DNA from: Phyto melanocephala
Taxonomy: Eukaryota > Arthropoda > Insecta > Diptera > Rhinophoridae
NCBI GenBank assembly: GCA_941918925.1
Contig: OW799234.1
Span: 129,932,895 to 129,996,894, forward strand
DNA: 64,000 nt
Direction: 5' to 3'
Shown here: positions 36,609 through 48,127 of the stretch, piece after piece
Layout: each line of letters begins with the position of its first letter
Numbering within the stretch: the first letter of the stretch is position 1
Translations under genes and position numbers: made by a program
Notes under the pieces: model-generated
The model's input: only the letters and a program-made list of their open reading frames with translations
What the model was told of the DNA's origin: nothing
Databases searched by the model: none

Positions 36609-38400
36609 TTTAATAATTTAAATAAAGCATTTCCAATAATTCTATATCATCCAAGATCAATATGTTTTCATTTCAGATTGATAAAACTGCTATAACAACG
36701 TGAAGAATTTCTTTTTCAAATTCTTGGGAGCAATATCTTCCACAAAACATCTTCATATTATACGATTTTTTTGCATTTGTTATTCGCGCCTGATTCTTCA
36801 CAAAGGCTTTATACCTTCCCATGTCCTCTCTATTCCTTTTCTTATTGCCAAACAGCTCAAATCAATTGTTATTTTGACTTGTGTCACTTTCGTTAATCGG
36901 TTGTTGTTCCAGCTAAGTAGGTCGGCTGTAGTACGTTTTAGGGTAATGGTGCTGCCATCTTTCGTTGCCTAGAAACAACGCCCTTCTTATATTTGGTGTA
37001 GCGGTAGAAAACCTTATTAATATTTTATTTTTAGGGGATGAGGGCAGACCGAGTTTTTGCCATTGTGTTATCCTGCTTTTTTCAGAAGACGGAAGGGAAG
37101 TCACAGGTCTTCTTGGATGGATTGTAACTGGAGGTAGGTTGAAACGTCTTAAACATGTGAAAATTGGTTTTATACTAATCACTTTAACCACTACATCGAG
37201 TCACTAATAAATTGTCTACTCACTACAATTAGGTTTAGTGACTAATAAATCACCAACTAAATGTCTACTAGCTATAATTCGCTTCAAGACTAAGAAGTCA
37301 CCAACCCAAACGTTTACTCTTTTAATTTCTACATACTTCTTTCCTTGATACATAAAGCTTTCCTAAGAGCAAAAAGATTCATTGGGTATCAAAAAGCACT
37401 TCAACCTTGCTTTTGTCCGTTTTTAAACCCAAAAAAACGGAGCTTAACAAACGAGTACAAGCGAGTACTTATACATAAATGCAAATTACAAAAATAAATT
37501 CAGTTTGAAAAGAAATTAAATCTGCTTCTGAATTATGCTTTTAAAAAAAAATATATAAAACAGAAAATTTCGTAATAAAGTTGAGTTCCTTAAGTAACGA
37601 CTTTCTCTACTACTATTAATCACATTCAAAAGTATTAGATGAATTTGCTGTTAGGCGCGGCAAAAAAACTTTGCATGCTAAAGTTTCAAGTAGCGCCTTA
37701 AGGTATAGAATATTTTGTGATGAAAAACAAAAATATTATATAAGCGGATTAAGAAGAACATAAAACAAAAACGATCGCAATGATAATAACGAAATTTAAA
37801 TTGTTGCGCGTGTATATTTTGTCAAGTGCTACTAGTGCTATTCCCAAACAAAAGTTAGCTGCCTAAAAGCATGATTTAATAAATACATAAAAATATGTTT
37901 AATTAGCATTAAAATTCATGGCAAACGTTATTATGCCTTAGGAAATAATTAAGTTTGCTGAAAAAAAAAATGTTTTAAAAACAAATAGTTTTTTTAAACA
38001 ATATTACAAATAAAAGCCAATAAAGCGTGTTCAAGATAATAGAAAAAGTTGTCAGATTTTTTTAACGAAGAATTAGAGAAAATAAACCAAAATTATTTGT
38101 AAAGATAAACTTAAATATTTTGTTTTGATAATAAAAGTTGTTTTACCCCCCACAAAGTTATAAAATAATTTAACGCCTTAAAAACTTTTAAAATTATTAA
38201 TATTTTTATTTACCTTAAAGTATGGAACGAGCTTGATATGCCGCCTATCAAATAATTTTAAATTCGCCTAATTTAACCACGACTATATCAGTAGTATCAG
38301 TTATTTTGTGGCATACACATATTTCTATTACAATCAAATTTATATTATAAGCAAAACCTCATAAATAGAAGCCAAGTCCTTTGTTACAAGAAAATAAAAT
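36609..38400. other. Non-coding stretch with a GC-richer block
   Basis: 36890-37180 is clearly GC-richer than its flanks and open on both strands (plus 36965-37207, minus 36913-37191). A polypyrimidine-AG (TATTTTTAG) precedes GGGATGAGGGCAG at 37034, and GGAGGTAGG follows near 37130. No domain was recognised, so an exon or a retroelement relic are both possible. The rest is A/T rich. Confidence 0.35.
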
Positions 38401-38960
38401 TGTTGCAGATTTAAATTAAAATCAATCAGTTTACATGATAATTTTATTAGTTCAATTTTTGATTTGTTTAAGTTACAATTGTTTTATTTGTAGTAGTTTA
38501 TGTGCATTTAAGTTAAGTAATCTTCAGCCGAGGTGTTATTATGTGCAGCATACTTTTAGGCAAATTTACTTTTCCTTCATATTACTTAACATTAGCATTA
38601 CGTCTTAATTTAAATGTGACTTCTAGTAGTTTACCAGAGTATTTACTAGTATGTATATGACAGAACTTTGTGGAATGTTACAGACCACCACTATGTTACT
38701 AAAAATTGACGAACAACACAGATAATATGATCAGTTGAACAGTGAAACAGTGTGTGTTTCAGAGTAAGTTTGATAATATAGGTGTATAGCAATAAGTGAA
38801 ATAAATATAGTGCTGTACAAGCAATATCTGAGTGTGTTTAAATAAATAAGGTGCTCTAATTTTTATAAAGAATTTCAAATGTTATTATTTGCAACACAAA
38901 AGAACCCTCAGTTTATTTAAAGGAAATAAACCAACGTTTATAAATGGTATAAACGTAACA
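38401..38960 (+). mobile_element. Solo LTR, Ty3/gypsy type, diverged
   Basis: TGTTGCAG start and CGTAACA end, 560 bp, matching 46095-46611 along its length (TGTGCAGCATACTTTTAGGC, ATAAGTGAAATAAATA, AAAGGAAATAAACCAACG). The TATA region is mutated (TACTAAAAATTG). The flanks AAAT and GCCT do not match, so no target duplication survives. No primer-binding site or internal region follows. Confidence 0.65.
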
Positions 38961-39228
38961 GCCTAAAAATCGTAACCATTCAAGTAATATTTTGCATATC
39001 GTTGGCTAAAATGCAAAATTGAATTTTTAAACAAGACCTTAAGCTTGAAATTATAATTTTCTCTTGGTGCTCAATTTATTACATCATTGCACAAACTTTA
39101 AGGAAAAATGCTTCTTCAAATGCTATGACTCAATAACTTAAAAAAATGATTTCATATTGTTGAATTGGTAAAACAGTTAATAATTTAAGTTAAAAATATA
39201 ATATCTATGTTCATGAAAACATTTATGA
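38961..39228. other. AT-rich spacer
   Basis: Short spacer between the LTR and the next mariner relic; nothing recognised. Confidence 0.4.
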
Positions 39229-40220
39229 AAAATGTCTCAGCAAAAATTCACTTTTCAAAAGTAATGTCATTTTTAATTTGTGCAAGTGGCAACTACGACA
39301 TTTAGCAGCTATCACATATGTTTATTCCGAATATTAAAAATTGATTGCTTCATGAAAAAAAATTTTAAAATTGTGCTAAGACTGCTCGTAAAATTCAAAG
39401 AATTTTAAGCTGAGAAAATATACCAAATGTGTCAAGCTTTCAAAAAGCGATCAACATGTTTCGTTATAGACATTAAGACTCCTGTACTTCAACGTACAGT
39501 CGGTGTCTTAAAACATTGCTATTGTAACGAGAGCAGCGCCGAAACCCCAAAAACATCAATTCGACTTTACTCTCAAAATCATATTTTAAAGCAAATTTCA
39601 CTAAGCACTCTACAGCGAATTTGGACAAAAGACCTTAACCCTCACGCATATGAATTTCAGATTATTTAGGAGCTCAAATCAGCTGACCATAAAAATCACC
39701 AGCAATTTTTTTATTAGACTGTGGAGCAAAGTGAAGTTAATGACAAAGCAATCTTCTCCGATGATGCTCATTTTCATATGCATTTCCATACTTAAGACTC
39801 ATGCAATCCATGAGAAGCAATTACACCCACAACGAGCAACTATGTGCTGTGAATTTATGTCAGAAAGCGTCACTAGGCTTACTTTTTTGAAAATAGAGAC
39901 AAAATTTTAGCGACTGTGAACGGATCATGCAACTTACCGACATGCGGGTTTTTCTCTAGACTTCTGTGAGTTCTCGGGTTTATTCGAATAAACCAAAAAA
40001 ATTCTTGAGCTCAAACCCAAAATCTAATGCTTTATCGACGAGATACTTCCACATCTCTGTGAGAAATGTCATCGGCTATTTGACAAATACTTTATTCCAT
40101 AATTAAAAGAAACATATCTTGTTTTCACTTCGATAAATAAAAAAAAATATCACAACTGTCTCAAAAAGTAAGTTTTTCAATTTAAAAATGGAAAAGTGCA
40201 TTTCAACTGAGATACCCTGT
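39229..40220 (+). pseudogene. Mariner-like element with decayed transposase (G2)
   Basis: Ends: left ATGTCTCAGCAAAAATTCAC, right reversed GTATCTCAGTTGAAATGCAC, imperfect inverted repeats of the same family as G1. Inside, the plus strand from 39427 reads VLQRTVGVLKHCYCNESSAE, SLSTLQRIWTKDLNPHAYEF (helix-turn-helix linker region) and, after a stop, ELKSADHKNHQQFF. Then come AIFSDDAHFHM (first catalytic Asp retained), a frameshift, KQLHPQRATMCCEFMSES (near 39809-39862), and in another frame YFFENRDKILATVNG. Beyond 39930 the catalytic core is lost. Several stops and frameshifts rule out function. Confidence 0.7.
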
Positions 40221-40848
40221 ATGTGCGTTAGTACATTGTACATACATGAAAGGATAGATAAATTCACACAAAATATAAAATAATAAAAATATGTACATCA
40301 GTGTATATTAATATGTAATCATGTTCGCAATGAAATTAAAATGAATTAACGTATGTATGTACGTGTTTGTAAAATATTTTATCGCATCGATAGTCATATT
40401 TCACTTTGAACGCAATTACGCCTTCAAAATATGAACAGACTAACCTAGTTGCTTTGAAATTAAAGTTTTAATGTACATACATATGTATGTAGGTATGTGT
40501 GTAAATATTTGGTGATGTATTATACACAATTTTATATTTAATATTTATTATATTTATGCAGTTCGTTAGATTATGATGTGAAATTGCTTTCAAAATAGCA
40601 CATGCTTGTTTCTGTATGTGCCCTGTCAGCAAAAAATAAATTTAAAATATTAGTGTTTAAATAGTCACTTTTTTCCTTTAATTTATTATAAACAGCATTT
40701 ATTAAAGATATCAACACTACATATATGAAGTAAAGCCACTCAAAAATATCTTAAAGATTATTTTGAAAATTCTTAAAAATTGTATTATATTTTTGAATAC
40801 ATATTTTTGTTGATATAAATTTTGTAATATATAAGTTTTTCTTTTATA
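40221..40848. other. AT-rich non-coding stretch
   Basis: TACATACATATGTATGTAGG-type microsatellite near 40470. No gene recognised. Confidence 0.5.
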
Positions 40849-41323
40849 AAGGGTCCACTAAAAAACTTTTTTTTTTTTGAAAATGCTATAAAAAAAAGTG
40901 TAGCTTCGGATCTATGGCACGTAGCGCCGTCCTGTTGAAATTAAATGTTGCCAATATCCTCCTCTTTAATTTTTGTGAACAGAAATTTGTTCAACATGAC
41001 CCGATAACGATCGTCACTGACTACGGCCACTCCTTGCTAATTTTAAAAGAAAAATTTCCCACTTATGCCTCTGGACCAGAATCCACACCAAACAGTGACT
41101 CGTTTTGGGTGTATCGGCTTTTCAATGTATGCGTGCGGGTTTTCTGTGCCAAAATGCGCCAAAGTAATGTCGCAATATTACCCAGCGTTATTCAAGCATA
41201 TACACAACCATATTCGTTCAGCGGAAGGATAAAACTAATTATCTGTCAAATCAGACATGAGCTAAGTGTTACCATTCACGAAATAAGCACTAGTTGAAAA
41301 AAAACTTTAGATGGCGGACCCTT
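40849..41323 (-). mobile_element. Mariner-like MITE D2
   Basis: Ends AAGGGTCC and GGCGGACCCTT with TA on both sides (40847-40848, 41324-41325), 475 bp. Read on the minus strand it holds a decayed transposase core fragment around the second catalytic Asp and the untranslated 5' end; FSDEAHF is deleted. The 127-codon open frame on the plus strand (40914-41297) runs antisense to this fragment and is not a gene. Confidence 0.75.
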
Positions 41324-41559
41324 TATTTATAAAATATAAAATTTTAAGAAATTTTCGTAATATAACAAAATTTTATTTGTTATAAGAAATGACCAAAATT
41401 AAAAAAGAGTAGGGTATGATATGTAACTTTTTCGTTTATGATTTTAATTTTTTTTTTTTAATATACAAAACAGAAATTATTAACATTAAGTATAGAAAAT
41501 AGTAGCACGTTTAGAGCGCTCGAGTTTCTGCAAAAATATTGGTCTTGAGTTTGGGGATT
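41324..41559. other. AT-rich spacer
   Basis: Homopolymer-rich spacer between two mariner relics. Confidence 0.4.
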
Positions 41560-42015
41560 CTCTCATGCTTGTTCACTCACTTCTTCAAATAAATTGTCGG
41601 GTACCGACAAACCTGTTGAACTCGCCAGCCAATTAATTTCCGAATTTCTGGAAATTATTCGCTCCCCAAAAATTTGTAATAAAAGCGCCAATGAGTCTCA
41701 GGCAGTGTGGGCAGTGGCTTTATTTCTATGAAACCACATTTCAGCACTCTAGCTGGAAGTAGAAAATTGTTTTTCATAAATCGATACTACTCTGCATTTA
41801 CGATTATAAATCACTTCCATCTTTATTTTCGAAAAAGCTTAACTGTCCGTCAAGCACACGTTCCGATAGTCACATACGTAGCACATGTGTCTGGCCAGAC
41901 GCTAAACACGCTAAACCAGATACCCAGAAAAAAATTTATGAGAAATAAAACAAGAAAAATTAAATTTTTGTGTTAAACGGCCATTCATATGAGAATGAAC
42001 TTTGTCAATCATAAG
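41560..42015 (-). pseudogene. Mariner-like transposase core, heavily decayed (J)
   Basis: The minus strand, high to low, reads MIDKVHSHMNGRLTQKF at about 42013-41963 (equivalent to FSDEAHFHLNGYVNKQN). Next is HRNKATAHTA near 41730-41701 (equivalent to QQDGATAHTA), then DSLALLLQIFGERIISRNSE and INWLASSTGLSVPDN (equivalent to INWPPRSCDLTPLDY). The order and approximate spacing fit a mariner-like catalytic core. The second catalytic Asp is replaced (RNK for QDG). Stops and frameshifts are frequent and terminal repeats were not found. The open frame on the plus strand at 41707-41976 is its shadow. Confidence 0.55.
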
Positions 42016-42660
42016 TACATTTTCAAAAACAATTGATTTTATTTCTGATCATTTGTTTAAATTTAACTGCAAAATTTATACGTTGCCAATAATATGAGGG
42101 TTCTGCTTCTTGCACCAATTACACCTGATATCGAAATGTCATGAACAGACTATTTATCTAAATGCGAACAATATTTTCAGTCTTACAAATGTATTGAAAA
42201 CAAAAACAAATTGTACATTTTTGTTTCAATAAGTCATAAGAATGACGTACGAGCCATCAATTGCTGCGCAGAAGGCTATCTGGTAGATGTTTCTACTGTT
42301 ACGTTAATATTTTCCACAGTGCAACCAATCTACCGTTTCGAAGCAAATCTCTAATGGTGCCATGTTCGTGGTGATGACGAATTTAGCAACGAATCACTGT
42401 TTAAGAGAGCGAAATTCGAACAATAAAATGTCAGTAATATGCTCTTTGCGTTAAAACCACAATACTCCACTCTTCTTGTTCATTGTTCAATTGTAAATCT
42501 CTTAATTATTTTTTTTTTCTAGGTGTAATTTATATAATCTGAAAAATTATATAAAAAAAAAAAAAAGTGTTTAATTTTTAAGCACCATGATGACTTTTGT
42601 AGCACCCTGACTTACTGCCAAACATAAACAAGTTCTGCAAGCGTTTTTTGGCTATCAAGA
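42016..42660. other. Non-coding stretch upstream of an exon candidate
   Basis: May contain the N-terminal part of relic J, not recognisable. A strong acceptor-like sequence, TTTTTTTTTTCTAG followed by GTGTAATTT, ends near 42522, about 140 bp before the exon candidate. Confidence 0.3.
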
Positions 42661-42714
42661 ATGTTCAAATTCTTCGGTGGCGGCAACGCTTTGCAATTTG
42701 AAGATCCAATTTTG
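42661..42714 (+). CDS. Candidate short coding exon (18 codons) with splice donor
   Basis: ATG at 42661 opens an 18-codon stretch, MFKFFGGGNALQFEDPIL, whose codons (TTC, GGT, GGC, AAC, GCT, GAA, GAT, CCA) look protein-coding and stand out from the A/T-rich surroundings. It is followed immediately by GTAAGA, a consensus 5' splice site in phase 0. Reading on without splicing gives VRRKAWKLDAEQLLLI and a stop at 42802. The reverse strand is open for part of this stretch too. No later exon was found in the window and the protein was not recognised. It could instead be the edge of a transposon relic. Confidence 0.3.
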
Positions 42715-43887
42715 GTAAGACGTAAGGCATGGAAGTTGGATGCAGAACAACTGTTGTTGATTTTCTTACTTTTGTATTTATTGAAAGCAATACCATTTTA
42801 GCTATTTTCAGGTTACTCTAGCGATTTTATTTCCATTTATTGAATTTCATTAAGAAACATAAGTGAGCATTGATGTTCATTAAACAACGTTGACGATCTT
42901 GTTTAGATTTGTCACCTCAGTGTTACCTCTCAGCAAAAGATTGGTCTGTAACTTGCCTCATGTAGTAAGTAAGCTTTTCACACGTGAAACTTTTTACTTT
43001 TTCCTAAGCAGAAACATTTTATGAAGAGAAAAATCAGTCTAAACTAAATTTCCTTACACTTAAGTCTTCTTCGATAGCAATTGTTTAAAGGGTACATAAA
43101 AAATGACGTGTACAGGTATCACTTCAAAAAAATTAGCCATCAAAACAGGTAGATACACTATTTAAAATAATTGTTGTATATAATAAATAGATACAATAGT
43201 TCAGAAATCAATAAACGATTACACTTTAATAGTTTTATATGTACATATATCTGTTGGTATAACGTACCTCTATATGGAAACAAGTTAATGTGCATTTAAA
43301 ACAATTTCGTGTGTTGTGCTGGCAGTGATTGCGTTTTTTTGTTTTTATAACATGTGCGTGTTTTGAAGTGTATTGTTATTTTATACTTTCAAGGGGGTGT
43401 GGCAATACAAAATATTTTATCAATACATACTTAAGGTTTCACAAGACTTAACAGTACATAATAAAAGGATTCTTACAACATATTTTGTAAGGAGAAAACG
43501 AAATTTTTAAAACATTTTTAAGAACTCTAGTAATAATTTCCTGAAAATTTTTGACTTATCGATTTTTTTTTTCAAATTTGCATTTTAAATGCGTTTTTTT
43601 ATTTTGTTTTTGTTTTTGGGTATATATTATATTATAAAGATTTAACTTATTTTAAATTTAAACTAATAATTCGAATAATTCGAAAAAAATTTTCCGGTTT
43701 TTTTAATTTGTCGGTTTATTAATTATTCGAGACAAAAATTTTTATGTTTCGAATTATGCAACAATATCAAAAAGTACGGTTCACTTTAATACACGTGTAC
43801 TTGTCCACATAAACATACAAAAGTTGTTTTAAACTCTTTAAAAGTTACTTTTTTTTAAAACACACTCAATCATAAGACAATCTTTCC
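42715..43887. other. AT-rich non-coding stretch
   Basis: Nothing recognised; several T runs and A/T low-complexity sequence. Confidence 0.5.
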
Positions 43888-44718
43888 TTTTTTTTTGCAT
43901 GTCTGTGTATTGGTTGAAATTACCTGGATGTGATATCAATTTTTTGAAAATACTTATTTGGAATAAATCGTTATTTAAAACCAGCACAATCACAACAAAA
44001 CTGAAAAATTAACAAACAAACACGACATTATTTGTTTTGCCCATATTTTTACCACAAAAATTAAAATTTTTCAGCCAAAAGATAATATATATACACGATT
44101 ATGTGCACGCTAGTGAAACCAAATTGCAAGCCGTAGCCTAGGAAGCTCCTATGAGAAAAAATTTTAAGTCTTTTAGAAACTAAATTGAGATATTATCACC
44201 GAAATACAATTACTTCAGTGTTTTCATAAATTTTAGAAAGAAAATAAAATTATATATGGGTCAAATCTAGCATTAAAAAATGTACCCCTCAATAATAGTA
44301 TCGAATGAAAGGACTAGTCCTTAAGAATACAGTAAACTACTTATGTAAAAGTTAAAACTCAAGACGGCGCGCCGCGGCGTTCTAAATAAAATGATGAATA
44401 TATGGCTTTTAATTACGGCTTTGTTGCTTTCCAATGCCACAATATTGGTATTAAATGAAATCGCTTATCCAGTAAAATCCAGTAGATAGCGTCCGAAATA
44501 AAATGCAGATCTTTTTTTTCCTTATGTCATTTATATGGGTACCTACTAAAAAGTCTTGACAAGTAGAATACAGTGAACTATTTAAATATTTAAAATAAAA
44601 GCTGGCGACGCTAGTAATAAATCAAAATGGCTATATTAAGTTGAGTTCATAGTGAAGAGGGTGATGGTGATGAGTATTATCAGATTCGGTACGGCCGAAT
44701 ATAGCACTCTTATTTGTT
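43888..44718 (-). mobile_element. Family C element, reversed (C3)
   Basis: From a degenerate TGCATGTCTGTGTATTGG (GTCY remnant) through AAACCAGCACAATC, AGCCGTAGCCTAGG, AACTGAGATATTATCACC-like segments, to the reversed left end AGATTCGGTACGGCCGAATA and TAGCACTCTTATTTG. The right hairpin is lost. A GC-only run of 16 bases, CGGCGCGCCGCGGCG with a flanking G, sits at 44365-44380 where other copies have GACGCC-type modules. Confidence 0.6.
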
Positions 44719-46090
44719 ATTAAGTTTTATTAATTAACAATTTTATTTATTAATTAATTTAAATTCTAAAGACTGATTTTTTAGTTCTTCTTAATTTTGA
44801 ATAAAAAAATAAATTAAATAAAAGTTATGTGTTTTTTTATATTAACAAAAACAACAACCGGTTATTTGAACCGGGTTTACATGTACAGAACCCAAAACCG
44901 GTTTTTTTTTAAATTGGATTTTTTTGAATTATTCGAAACCCGATTTTTTTATTTATTCGGCATATAAAATACATATTTAAGATATAAAAAAATTATATCT
45001 TAATAAAAAATATTAAAGCCTTTTTTAAAAAAGTTTGGATAACTCTATATCTTCGTAGCACAGTTTTGACAACGTTTCAATTTTTTAAAAAACAATTTTT
45101 AAAGTTTATCAAATTTTCAAATAATTGTCACATTATTTAGTTTTTTTTTTTCAATGTGTCGAAAATTTTTTTAATGTTTGTTTGTTTTTTTTAATAAAGT
45201 CTTAGAAAAATATTTATTAATTATATATGTATGTATGTAAATTATTCAAAAAAAATTATTAAGAATTTGTTTTAAAAAATATTTTGTTTTAGAGATGGAA
45301 TAACTATTGATTTTTGTCAATGGCTGTACACGTTATTATTCTATCATTTATATTAATACTATTTATTAATATTTTCAAACAAATTTGTTTTTCTTTTAAT
45401 AACTTTTTCATAACTCAACCTATTTGCTATTTTGCACATATTTGCTTTTCATTATAGTTATAATATTTGTTTCTCTATAAATTCGTACAGCCAAGTTTTT
45501 TATTGCATATTTTTGGGGTAAAAGTTTGCTTCAATTTTCTATGGAAAACATCAAAGTAAACGCATGAATAATTATGCAAACACTAAACACGAACACCATA
45601 ATACATATCAAAATTATGTTGAAACATATTAAAACAAAATAAAGTTTAAGTAATTGCTTGTATTGGCACATTGTATACTTCAAACTTTTGTTTACTTATA
45701 GTCTAAATTGGTAAATGGATTTTATTTGAATTAATAAACAAAAAACTTATTCATTTCAATTTGAATATTTTTACCAGAATAAAAAACAAAAGAAGGAAAC
45801 AGTAGTGCAGAAATTAATAAATAAAGAAACAAATAAAGATTCCATATATATCTCATACATCATTATTATTTTTTTATTTCATAATACAAAATTAATTTCT
45901 ACGTATCAATTGATGCAAAAGATACAAAAGATTAAAACTTGGTTTGATATAAAAAAAAACTTTAATTTTTTCTAAAAAGAAATAATATAAATAAGTGTTT
46001 TTCGATAATAGAATGAGAATAATTCTCGAGTGTTGCACTTCATTTGGTGGTTATTTTATGCAGCATCATTTAGCAGCTTATCGGGTTGCC
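44719..46090. other. AT-rich non-coding stretch
   Basis: Homopolymer-rich A/T sequence with ATGTATGTATG near 45228. No gene recognised. Confidence 0.5.
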
Positions 46091-46094
46091 ATAT

Positions 46095-46611
46095 TTATTT
46101 TTAAATAGCTTAGTTTACATTTTAATTTGTTTTAGTTGTAGTAGTTTAAGTTACTGTAGTTTTATTTGTATTAGTTTATTTCGCTGGTTGTTCGAACATG
46201 ATGTTTGTTATTATGTGTAGCATACTTTTAGGCACTTCTATTATTCCTGCATATTACTTAACGTCTTAATTTAAATGTAACGGGTTTCGAATGTACTAGA
46301 ATGTACGTACTAGAACTTTGTCGAATGTTACCGAACGCCACTATGTTGCTATAAATAGCCGAACAACACAACTAACAGGTTCAGTATTACAATAGAGCTT
46401 GTAAAGTGTGTATCAAAGTGAGTTTGATAATAAAAGTGTATAACCATAAGTGTAATAAGTAAAGTGATATAAGAACAATATCTAAGTGTGTTTAAATAAA
46501 TAAAGTGCTCTTAATTTTATAACTATTTCAACTGTTTTTAATTGCAATAAAAAAACTCAAAGTGTTTTTAAAGGAAATAATCCAACATTTAATAAAGGTA
46601 TAAACGTAACA
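46095..46611 (+). mobile_element. Solo LTR, Ty3/gypsy type, best preserved
   Basis: Same family as 26103, 38401 and 55647. ATAT lies on both sides (46091-46094 and 46612-46615). The first ten or so bases (TGTTACAG..) are lost; the right end CGTAACA is intact. A TATA box at 46350-46358 and AATAAATAAAG near 46494 fit a U3-R-U5 layout. No internal region or second LTR is adjacent, so it arose by recombination between LTRs. Confidence 0.7.
46350..46358 (+). promoter_or_regulatory. TATA box of LTR promoter
   Basis: TATAAATAG within the LTR, followed about 25-30 bases later by ACTAACAGGTTCAGTATTAC where initiation would be expected. The equivalent position in the 38401 copy is mutated. Confidence 0.45.
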
Positions 46612-46615
46612 ATAT

Positions 46616-47280
46616 GTATGTATTAGGATCATGTTAACTTATTTGTTTTTATATTTTAAAAAGTGTTAGTCCATTGGACTATTTTTTTGCGAAAAGGATA
46701 AATATTAAGCCAACCATGCGAGCACAGTTTAGTTATTTAAACACAAAATTGAAAGTCGTCACCCTAGTAATTCAAACAAAAAACAGTTAATTGTATGGAA
46801 CATTTTCAAGCCAGCCTTGGCGCTTATTTAAATAATATCTGTTGAACTTATGTGTGGCATTGAAAATATCATCATTTTGTAAAATTGTAAAAGCGTTTAC
46901 AATCTTATAATAAACAATCTAATACCCTTCCTTCATTCACTTTAAGATATCATGACAATAAACCAATTGTATTTAATTTTTCAATGTCAATGTTTTCCAA
47001 TTGAATTAACTTAAAAAAACATTCATAAGACTTTAATTTGAAGTTATTGACATTATGCCGAACTTGGAATACTTAATGAATTCAAACTGAAAATTTCTAA
47101 GGAATTTTATAGAAGAAACTCGGTTCTTGCCTTAAAAGAAATATGTTTGAGATGCATGCAACAACATACCTATTGGGCATACTTGTATAACTCATATAGG
47201 TTTGTGCTTTTAATGCCTCTCTTTTCAACCTAACATAACCTTAATTTAAAATTCGAAGTAAGTATTATACGAACTAAGTC
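46616..47280. other. AT-rich non-coding stretch
   Basis: No gene or repeat recognised. Confidence 0.5.
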
Positions 47281-47652
47281 CCCGTTTACACAGGGAAATA
47301 TTTGGAAGGGAAACATTTGGAAGGGAAACATCTGAAATTCTCTTTTGTATTTTCCTTCGTGGTCATACAGGGAAACATTGTTGTCGGAAACATTCCAGTT
47401 TCCCAGTGTATGTATATATTTTGATTTTAAATTTTATTTAGTACAATATTTATTTTTTTATTTTTATTCAAACAAAGTCAAAAATATAGAAAACAAAGCA
47501 CGCCCAGAATAAATAAAGCAAATGTCAAAAAGCATAGCAAATGTAAACAATAAGAATGAAAGCACAAAGCGTGCCTCCGAAAACGGGAAAAAAATTTAAT
47601 ATTCTTTTCATCACCCATCCCTCCCTGCCAAATGTTTCCCTGTCTAAATGGT
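47281..47652. repeat. Inverted-repeat element, about 370 bp (MITE candidate)
   Basis: Left CCCGTTTACACAGGGAAATA (continuing TTTGG) and reversed right ACCATTTAGACAGGGAAACA (continuing TTTGG) are 25-bp inverted repeats with about five mismatches. GGGAAACATTTGG-type motifs are repeated two or three times inside the left end. A possible direct repeat ACTAA lies just outside both ends. The interior is A/T rich with no coding capacity. Confidence 0.5.
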
Positions 47653-47734
47653 AACTAACACATATTCCGATCATAATGCCTTTTTTTGTTTTTTGTATTA
47701 ATCACCACAAAAACATACGTCATTGGGTTTGGAA

Positions 47735-48005
47735 GTAATCGCATATTTTTCGATGTCAGAAAGGCACTTTTTTATGACCATTTTCATCACCAAATATCTC
47801 TGTTATATAGGAAATATTTTGGCAATATTTGATCCGCCTAGCTTTTTCTGATTAACCTCTATCGTGCTTTTAACGGACGGACAGATGGACAAAGCTTAGT
47901 CTTCCTAAAATGAAACCGGGACTTTATGGGATCTTAAATATATTAGAAGTGGAAAGACAAAATTAATATACCCCAACACCATTTTCTGATGGTGAGTATA
48001 AAAAA
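47735..48005 (+). repeat. Family A 3'-end relic (A7)
   Basis: Contains CCGCCTAGCTTTTTCTGATT, AACCTCTATCGTGCTTTTAA, GACGGACAGATGGAC, ACTTTATGGGATCTTAAA and the decayed hairpin CCAACACCATTTTCTGATGG followed by TGAGTATAAAAA. Right end of a family A copy only. Confidence 0.65.
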
Positions 48006-48127
48006 TTAATGTAAGAATTGTGAAACAAACGTTTTAACTTGAACAATAATACTCTGTTGTATTTATCGCTTGTAAATATGTAGTGCAAAGTAGTTTAAAC
48101 ATTTTCACTCAACGTGAAATAAAAGTA

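Noticed and set aside
40914..41297. 127-codon open frame, among the longest in the window
   Set aside because: It runs antisense to the decayed mariner-like core fragment of D2; the meaningful reading is on the minus strand.
38401..46611. Pair of same-strand LTRs 7 kb apart, possibly one full retrotransposon
   Set aside because: No primer-binding site, gag or pol signal lies between them, several unrelated elements do, and the LTRs differ markedly in age.
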